Shown here: positions 58,806-64,000 of the stretch, piece by piece
How the letters are laid out: each line of letters opens with the position of its first letter
Numbering within the stretch: position 1 is the first letter of the stretch
Origin: a bacterium 1xD8-48
GTDB lineage: Bacteria > Bacillota > Clostridia > Lachnospirales > Lachnospiraceae
Length of the DNA stretch: 64,000 nt
Assembly: GCA_009917455.1 (NCBI GenBank)
Contig: QZDS01000009.1
Location: 1-64,000 of the forward strand
Reading direction: 5' to 3'
The notes under the pieces: model-generated
Seen by the model: the letters and a program-made list of their open reading frames with translations, nothing else
Databases searched by the model: none
Told to the model about the DNA's origin: nothing
Translations under genes and position numbers: made by a program

Positions 58806-60146
58806 ATGGCTAATGGAAAAAAGCGTCTGATTCAAAGTCTGGAGCTAAGGCACGGAATCAGGCTGCTAAATATGTTTGTTTTATTGACGGCGGCGGTTCT
58901 GCTGCCCGGGTGTGGTAAGAATGTGGAAACCTATATCGGCGAGGACACCCAAAACGTGGTGCTGCGTACCGTTTCAATGGCGGGGGGATCCGCTTCAGGA
59001 GCCGGAGTTTATGAGGAAATCAGACAGGAATTTATGGCGGAGAATCCTAATATTTACATTGAGGACGAAACCCGGACCTCTGACGAACAGTGGAAAAACG
59101 AGGTTGTGACAGACTTTTCCGTGGGGAACGAGCCGGATGTGCTGCAGTTTTTTACAGACGCAACGGCGAATCAGATTGTGGCTATGGACAAATTCGTCAC
59201 GGTTGAAGAAATCCGGCAGGTGTATCCCGAATATGCCTCGGATACCTACGACTGGGCGCTTGCGCAGGCGGCGAATCAGGACGGCGTTTCCCGTGCCGTG
59301 CCGACCACGGGTTTCTGGGAGGGACTGTATGTAAACCGGGAGCTGTTTGAACGCTGCAAAGTGCCACTGCCTTCCGACTGGGATTCCCTGATGTATGCGG
59401 TATCCGTTTTCCGCGAAAACGATATCGTGCCCATATCCTGCGCTCTTGCCAACGTGCCCCACTACTGGCTGGAACATTTTCTTTTATACACATCGGGAAA
59501 AGAGGGATATCTGAATCCGGGCGCCGCCGCGCCGGAAGACTGGGTGCGGGCGTTGGCGCTTTTCCAGGTACTTCGGGAAGCCGGCGCATTTCCGGAGGAT
59601 ACGGACAGTATCACCAATGAGTACGCCGGGGAGCTTTTTGTCAATAAGAAAGCGGCCATGCTGCTGGAGGGAAGCTGGTATTTTCCGTCGGTGACAGATA
59701 CGGAAAATACGCTGGTGATTCCCTTTCCCGGCGTGCCAAATCAGAAAGCGGAGCCCGGCGCCATGATAGGAGGAATTACCTCGGGATTTTATATTACAAG
59801 AAGAGCCTGGAACGATTTGAACAAGCGGGACGCGGCTGTAAAATATGTGATGGCCCATACCCGGCGGGATGCGGTGCAGAGGTATTATGAGGCGGGAGGC
59901 GGGAGCCTTGTGGCCGCCGCGGACGTGAGGGCGCTCAAAAGCCGCAGCCCGTTAGCGGAATGCGCCGCCAGATACGTGGAGAACGCGCCGGAAAAGCTGC
60001 TGCCCACGGATTCACGCATGGAGCCGGAGGCTTACAGGACGTTGATTGCGGGTATATCGGAGGTCTCTGCGGGAGGCTCGGGAGAAGAGCTGTTAGAGCG
60101 GGTATTCGCCTCCGCGCCGTGGAGGGAGGGCTTTTACTCACAATAA
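58806..60146 (+). CDS. Orphan extracellular solute-binding lipoprotein (family 1)
   Basis: 446 residues from the ATG at 58806, eight bases after GAGGAGG; upstream in-frame codons have no site. Lipobox LLPGC (Cys36). Binding fold with EIRQEFMAENPNIYIEDE, DVLQFFTDATANQIVAMD, TTGFWEGLYVNRELFE and a late TSGFYITRRAWND. The class binds sugars or oligosaccharides for CUT1 pumps, but no permease or ATPase gene is nearby. It may serve another transporter or act as a sensor. It overlaps the convergent acetyltransferase gene by 9 bases. Confidence 0.82.
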   Translation: MANGKKRLIQSLELRHGIRLLNMFVLLTAAVLLPGCGKNVETYIGEDTQNVVLRTVSMAGGSASGAGVYEEIRQEFMAENPNIYIEDETRTSDEQWKNEVVTDFSVGNEPDVLQFFTDATANQIVAMDKFVTVEEIRQVYPEYASDTYDWALAQAANQDGVSRAVPTTGFWEGLYVNRELFERCKVPLPSDWDSLMYAVSVFRENDIVPISCALANVPHYWLEHFLLYTSGKEGYLNPGAAAPEDWVRALALFQVLREAGAFPEDTDSITNEYAGELFVNKKAAMLLEGSWYFPSVTDTENTLVIPFPGVPNQKAEPGAMIGGITSGFYITRRAWNDLNKRDAAVKYVMAHTRRDAVQRYYEAGGGSLVAAADVRALKSRSPLAECAARYVENAPEKLLPTDSRMEPEAYRTLIAGISEVSAGGSGEELLERVFASAPWREGFYSQ

Positions 60147-60761
60147 GCTGTTTCCCGGTTCGTCGAATCTTCTGTCCCGCCAGTAGTATTCCTTGTCATG
60201 CTCGTTTATTTTTCGAATGGGACGGCAGGGATTCCCCACAGCTACCGTATAATCAGGAATATCTTTTGTCACCACACTTCCGGCGCCAATCACAGCGTAT
60301 TTTCCAATCGTGATTCCGGGAAGGACAATAGAGCCGGCCCCCAGCCATGCGCCGTCGCCAATGGTGATGGGGAAGGAATACATACTGCATTTTGCCCGTT
60401 CCTCCGGGTCAATGGGATGCCCTGTGGTGCAGAGGGTCACGTTTGTTCCAAAAAGGCATCCTTTTCCGATTGTGATAGAAGCGTCGTCAATTAAAGTCAG
60501 CCCGGCGTTGACATAAGTGCCGTCTCCAATGGTAACGGATGTACCTACTAACAGGGAAAGGGGCTGGTTAATCCACACATCTTTTCCTACAGCGCCGAAT
60601 ATCTGCTTCATCAATTCCGCCCGTCTGGCGGTTTCGCTGGGCTTTGACATATTAAATTCATACATCAAATCCTTGATTTTCCCCTGATGGGCAATAAACT
60701 CCTCCGTATCAAGCCAGAGATGACCCTTTGCAACCCGTTCCTGCCGTTCCTGTTCTGTCAT
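60138..60761 (-). CDS. Maltose/galactoside O-acetyltransferase (left-handed beta-helix)
   Basis: 207 residues with GGAGG. The Mac domain at the N-terminus (KGHLWLDTEEFIAHQGKIKDL) is followed by hexapeptide repeats (IGDGTYVNAGLTLID, IGKGCLFGTNVTLCTTGHPID with the catalytic His, IGDGAWLGAGSIVLPG, IGKYAVIGAGSVVTKD, VAVGNP). Enzymes of this kind transfer acetyl from acetyl-CoA to maltose, glucose or galactosides; several are used to detoxify sugars that accumulate inside the cell. A single-gene unit facing the orphan binding protein. Confidence 0.88.
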   Translation of the reverse strand: MTEQERQERVAKGHLWLDTEEFIAHQGKIKDLMYEFNMSKPSETARRAELMKQIFGAVGKDVWINQPLSLLVGTSVTIGDGTYVNAGLTLIDDASITIGKGCLFGTNVTLCTTGHPIDPEERAKCSMYSFPITIGDGAWLGAGSIVLPGITIGKYAVIGAGSVVTKDIPDYTVAVGNPCRPIRKINEHDKEYYWRDRRFDEPGNSLL

Positions 60762-60871
60762 GGTGTGAAACCTCCTTTAAATAGTCTTATCATATAATTT
60801 ACTATACCATGAAAAGATGGGGAGGGAAACTATAATTTCCGTTTCCGTTTTCCTCCTGACTGAGCTGGTAA

Positions 60872-61522
60872 ATGGCATCGGAAGCAACGCTGATAAATTC
60901 CTTCTTCCATGCAGGAATAATGCTGTTAAATCCGGATATCCTGTCTCTTATGGAAAAGAAAAAGCTCTCTCTTGAATTTGAATATTATGTGCTGCTGTTT
61001 TTTATCCTCGCCTTTACCGGCTGGCTCTGGGAGGTGGCGTTATTCTTTTTTACGGAACATGCATTTATCAACAGAGGCGTATACAGAGGTCCTTATCTTC
61101 CGGTTTACGGAGCAGGCGGACTTTTGCTGTGCGTCCTTTTCCGTTCCCTGTGCAAAAAACCTGTCAGGGTGTTTTTTCTGTCGTCTCTTGCCTGTTCCGT
61201 GCTGGAATACCTGACCGGCTATTTTCTCGAACGCCGGTGGGGAATCAGGTGGTGGGATTATAGCGGGCATTTCTTAAACATTAACGGAAGAATCTGTCTG
61301 ACCGGCGCGGTAATCTTCGGGCTTTTCGGGACGGCGCTGGTGTGTCTTTTTCTTCCCTTTTATGAAAAAATCTACCGCAGGCTTTCTAAAAAGTGGCTTA
61401 CGGCAATTTGCATCCTGCTATTGCTGGCGTTTGTGGCGGACGCGGCTTACTGCGCCATGCGGCCCAATGTAGGGTACGGAATTTCCTTACAGGGACAGCG
61501 TTCCGGTGATGCCGGCCAGTAA
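60872..61522 (+). CDS. CmpB-type (ABC transporter type IV-like) membrane protein
   Basis: 216 residues with five hydrophobic segments. FAFTGWLWEVAL-like start (YVLLFFILAFTGWLWEVALF), GVYRGPYLPVYGAGGLLL and LEYLTGYFLERRWGIRWWDYS, then NINGRICLTGAVIFG, define the putative ABC transporter type IV/CmpB family. Function unknown. No clear ribosome site is seen at the ATG used here; the ATG near 60950 is another candidate. Its 3' end overlaps the convergent permease gene by 36 bases. Confidence 0.7.
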   Translation: MASEATLINSFFHAGIMLLNPDILSLMEKKKLSLEFEYYVLLFFILAFTGWLWEVALFFFTEHAFINRGVYRGPYLPVYGAGGLLLCVLFRSLCKKPVRVFFLSSLACSVLEYLTGYFLERRWGIRWWDYSGHFLNINGRICLTGAVIFGLFGTALVCLFLPFYEKIYRRLSKKWLTAICILLLLAFVADAAYCAMRPNVGYGISLQGQRSGDAGQ

Positions 61523-62701
61523 AAGCATAACGAGGGGCACGGCGTATTTTCTGGGGTGGTGCCACAGGTCGCTTTCCGTTTTCCAGTTGCGAAGGGGATA
61601 AAACCATTCCAGAAGCACAGACAAAACGGCACTGAGGAAAGCGAAGAAAAGTGCAAGTATTGCCGCAGGGGCAGAGATACCGCCAAATTGTATCTGCCAG
61701 CTTAAAAGGAACAATGCGTCCGCAATGAGATTACACATAAAAATGAAAAGACAGTAGGGCAGGCAAAACGCATTCTTTTGTCCTGGAAGGGTGCGGACGG
61801 CCTGCTCGAAATCCGGGTCGGCGGACAACAGAATGCAAATCGGCGTATTGAGGGAAAGAATAGCGAAGCCGACAGGAAGGACAAAAAGGCTTTCCGCATT
61901 TCTTAAAAACAAGGGAAGAACACAGGCCACGCCCCACATGACTGCGGTGTTTGCCAGATAGTTTTTATGGGAAAGAAGGTAGCGGAAAAGATAACGCCAT
62001 GCGAACGATACAGAGCCTCCTGCGGGTCTGATACAGTGATGCATTCTTGTGCGGGAAAGTCTGCTGTCTTTTCCGGCCCGCCCAAAACCATAGGGCGGCA
62101 TTTTTCTGTCCTGATATCTGCAGGAATAAAAGGAATAGCCGTCCGTATTCCGCAAAATCAACAATGCCAAAGCGCAACTGCCCATTACAGACGGCAGGAA
62201 ATACGGAGTATTCCATAAAAAGAAAATGGAGACAATTAAGGCGACAGCCCAGAGACATCCTGTATACCGGCATTTTCTTAAGGAAAAGACAGCAGCCGTC
62301 GCAAGGACAGCGTTGATGATACAGAGAATGCTCCCGAGGATTTCCAGGGGACGCCATACCGAAAGGGCAAATATGACCGAAAGAAGCACCGCTGTTTTGG
62401 TCAGAAAGGTGTGGATTCCCAGAGCGGTCACATAGGCAGCGACAAAGCTGCGGTTTTCAAAGGGCAGCATCAGCATATTTTGCATATCTCCCGAGGCTCC
62501 CTCCGAAGAAAGCATCTGCCACATGATGCCGGATGTCAGGGCAGTGACCATCAGGTACAGAATGAAAGGCGCAATTTCCACCTTAAAATCAGTAATATAC
62601 AATCCAAGGAATACAGCGATACAGACAAAAAGCGTGGATTTTAACCGCTCGTATTCTGTTCCGAATAATTTTTTTGCAAATGCTTTAAAGATTGTTTTCA
62701 C
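61487..62701 (-). CDS. Multi-spanning ABC exporter permease
   Basis: 404 residues beginning at GTG nine bases after GGGAGG. Ten or so hydrophobic segments with short loops; no conserved motif was recognised beyond the ABC-2-like topology. It is coupled to the ATPase gene upstream, overlapping by 17 bases. The pair is probably an exporter regulated by the kinase at the right edge; substrate unknown. The GC- and Cys/Arg-rich loop near 190-215 is unusual for a permease. Confidence 0.65.
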   Translation of the reverse strand: MKTIFKAFAKKLFGTEYERLKSTLFVCIAVFLGLYITDFKVEIAPFILYLMVTALTSGIMWQMLSSEGASGDMQNMLMLPFENRSFVAAYVTALGIHTFLTKTAVLLSVIFALSVWRPLEILGSILCIINAVLATAAVFSLRKCRYTGCLWAVALIVSIFFLWNTPYFLPSVMGSCALALLILRNTDGYSFYSCRYQDRKMPPYGFGRAGKDSRLSRTRMHHCIRPAGGSVSFAWRYLFRYLLSHKNYLANTAVMWGVACVLPLFLRNAESLFVLPVGFAILSLNTPICILLSADPDFEQAVRTLPGQKNAFCLPYCLFIFMCNLIADALFLLSWQIQFGGISAPAAILALFFAFLSAVLSVLLEWFYPLRNWKTESDLWHHPRKYAVPLVMLLLAGITGTLSL

Positions 62702-63392
62702 AGTTCAGCGCCTCCCGGATGTTTGCGGCGTCTATCTGGCCGGCTTCAAAGGTCTGCCGGATTTGCCCCTTTTCCAGAACAAATACGCGGTCAGAGGTTA
62801 ACGTGATGCTTTCAAGGATATGTGAGGAAAAAAGGACGGTTCCGTATTTTTTGTAACCGGATATCTGCTGATACAGGTATTCCGTACTTTGAAAATCCAG
62901 TCCGTTGACCGGCTCGTCGAGAAAAAGAAGCGCCGGTTTTAACGCAAGCGCCGTAATCAGGAACGCCTTTTTCCGATTGCCGGTTGACAGGTCTTTCATC
63001 AGAATATCCGTATAATCCTCAAAATGAAATCCCTGTATCAGCTCCGAAATTTCCGGCTGTTTTTTGCCGTAGGAGGTAAAGACATAAGACAGATATTCCC
63101 GAAAGGTAAAATAACGGAAAGAATTGTCCTCGGCAAAAACCGTATATCGGCTGGCCTTGAAGTCGCTATCCCGAAGATTGACGGCTTTTCCTTCAAATGA
63201 AATTTCATCCGCCTGAAAAGTGGGAATGAGCCCCGAGAGTATTTTAATAAAAGTGGTTTTTCCTGCGCCGTTCAGTCCAATCAGCCCCGCCGCCTCATGG
63301 TCGGCCAGTTCCAGGGAAAAGTTTGACAAAACTTTTTTTTCAGGAATATACCAGGCGTTTAAGTTTTTGATTGTCAAAAGAGAATTTTTCAT
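62685..63392 (-). CDS. ABC transporter ATP-binding protein
   Basis: 235 residues, AAGGAG site. Walker A GLNGAGKTT near 37-45, a diverged signature (LSTGNRKKAFLITALAL) and Walker B LLFLDEPVNGLD, then a His loop. The signature with TGNRKK and the short length place it with the exporter ATPases of the YtrB/bacteriocin-immunity sort. Translation continues into the permease at 62701. Confidence 0.85.
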   Translation of the reverse strand: MKNSLLTIKNLNAWYIPEKKVLSNFSLELADHEAAGLIGLNGAGKTTFIKILSGLIPTFQADEISFEGKAVNLRDSDFKASRYTVFAEDNSFRYFTFREYLSYVFTSYGKKQPEISELIQGFHFEDYTDILMKDLSTGNRKKAFLITALALKPALLFLDEPVNGLDFQSTEYLYQQISGYKKYGTVLFSSHILESITLTSDRVFVLEKGQIRQTFEAGQIDAANIREALNCENNL

Positions 63393-63504
63393 TTCAGTCT
63401 GCTCCTTCTCTGCTTATGAACCTATCATAATCAGAAAAGGAAGCCTGTGCGGAAGTGTCCGCAAACGGCAGGTTTTTGACCGCGAAAAAAGCCGTGAGGA
63501 AAGA

Positions 63505-64000
63505 CTACGGTATCGGCACGCCCTCATAGGACAGGGTGGCGACTGCCTGAAAGTCGGTATCAGTATAGGAAGTCCGGACGCAGCCGCCGTATTTTTCGGC
63601 GGCAGTCCGGGCACTTTTCAGCCCCCAGCCGTGAAGTCCGCTGTCCTCCTTTGTGGTTTTCAGCGCGCCGTCTTTTTCTATAAGAGGGGAGGCATGGCCG
63701 GAAGCATAGCTGTTTTCCACTTTTATGATTATCATCTGGTTGATACGGCGGATAGTAAGCCGGATATATCTTTTTTCCGCTTCCGGCACCTGCCTTGCCG
63801 CTTCCAGGGCATTATCCAGAAGATTTCCCAGTATTGCGCATAAATCCGCGCTTCTTAAATTGGTATGCCGGGGAAATTCCACCTGTATACGGAAGTCGGT
63901 TCCGTCAGATTTGGCTTTGTTTGCTTTGCTGTTAATCAGGTAGTCTATGGTTTCATCGCCCGTCCACACATTGCCCGCCATTTCCCGCACAGGCTCCTGC
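63505..64000 (-). CDS. GHKL histidine kinase C-terminus (AgrC/LytS-like), cut by window edge
   Basis: The frame extends past the right edge, so the ATG at 63990 is internal. About 165 residues are visible: the N box LCAILGNLLDNALEAARQV, the loose D box and the G box LHGWGLKSARTAAEKYGG, ending VATLSYEGVPIP. This is the ATPase half of AgrC-type kinases, which lack the usual H box in the visible part. It lies 112 bases upstream of the exporter genes on the same strand and probably regulates them. Confidence 0.75.
   Translation of the reverse strand, partial: QEPVREMAGNVWTGDETIDYLINSKANKAKSDGTDFRIQVEFPRHTNLRSADLCAILGNLLDNALEAARQVPEAEKRYIRLTIRRINQMIIIKVENSYASGHASPLIEKDGALKTTKEDSGLHGWGLKSARTAAEKYGGCVRTSYTDTDFQAVATLSYEGVPIP

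Noticed and set aside
58690..58808. Protein-like stretch ending inside the orphan binding-protein gene
   Set aside because: It has no start codon in frame and is only about 35 codons; noted as a possible remnant but not called.

Overview
The window looks like chromosomal DNA from a gut-type member of the Clostridia, most likely Lachnospiraceae. Support comes from a T-box controlled tyrS, several YesM/YesN-type two-component pairs beside sugar ABC transporters, strong AGGAGG ribosome binding sites, an agrBD peptide-signalling pair and a Tn4451/Tn1549-type mobile element. No rRNA, tRNA or CRISPR array was seen. The assignment is inferred from gene content only.

Layout. 1-4133: the tail of a nuclease-type gene, a C39-like peptidase, a 2-hydroxyacid dehydrogenase, a threonine-aldolase-type enzyme and a YitT/YczE-type membrane protein. 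4356-15847: a sugar locus with a cytoplasmic GH32 enzyme, a YesN/YesM pair, two extra periplasmic-type binding proteins that are probably sensors, and an MglBAC transporter. 16018-29711: an HxlR regulator and a broken reductase fragment, then a rearranged mobile element. It holds tnpW, relaxase pieces, an in-frame nuclease/relaxase chimera, two ABC-transporter and two-component cargo modules of the antimicrobial-peptide-resistance type, and a sigma-like gene. No recombinase is visible. 29712-30898: a decayed AAA ATPase. 31212-40273: a second sugar locus with a CUT1-type transporter, a histidine kinase, an ADP-ribosylglycohydrolase, an AraC response regulator and an FGGY kinase. 40535-43054: three 76-bp repeats, then panC-panD and a PanS-type transporter. 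43170-45852: small regulatory and metabolic genes. 45857-48038: a truncated LytTR-type receiver, agrB, agrD (43 codons) and two exported-type proteins. 48248-52482: a gene broken in three places, an alkylation-repair-like protein, a P-loop kinase and an AAA/PD-(D/E)XK protein. 52737-56876: a probable surface polymer O-acylation operon (SGNH, DUF4358 lipoprotein, MBOAT, DHHW). 56873-58560: tyrS with its T-box leader. 58806-64000: an orphan solute-binding protein, a maltose-type O-acetyltransferase, a CmpB-type membrane protein, an ABC exporter and the end of a GHKL kinase.

How they work together. The two sugar loci each pair an importer with a YesM/YesN-type sensor system, so extracellular sugar sensing probably sets transporter levels. 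The mobile-element cargo pairs a GntR repressor and an OmpR/HK pair with exporters, a common arrangement for sensing and removing peptide antibiotics. The pan operon has panC, panD and a transporter but no panB in view, which suggests use of imported pantoate or ketopantoate. The agr remnant makes a peptide signal, but no intact receptor is in view.

The least familiar pieces are the ADP-ribosylglycohydrolase inside a sugar operon, the nuclease/relaxase chimera, the agrD locus with its two unknown exported neighbours, and two hairpins that enclose ribosome binding sites in the mobile element.
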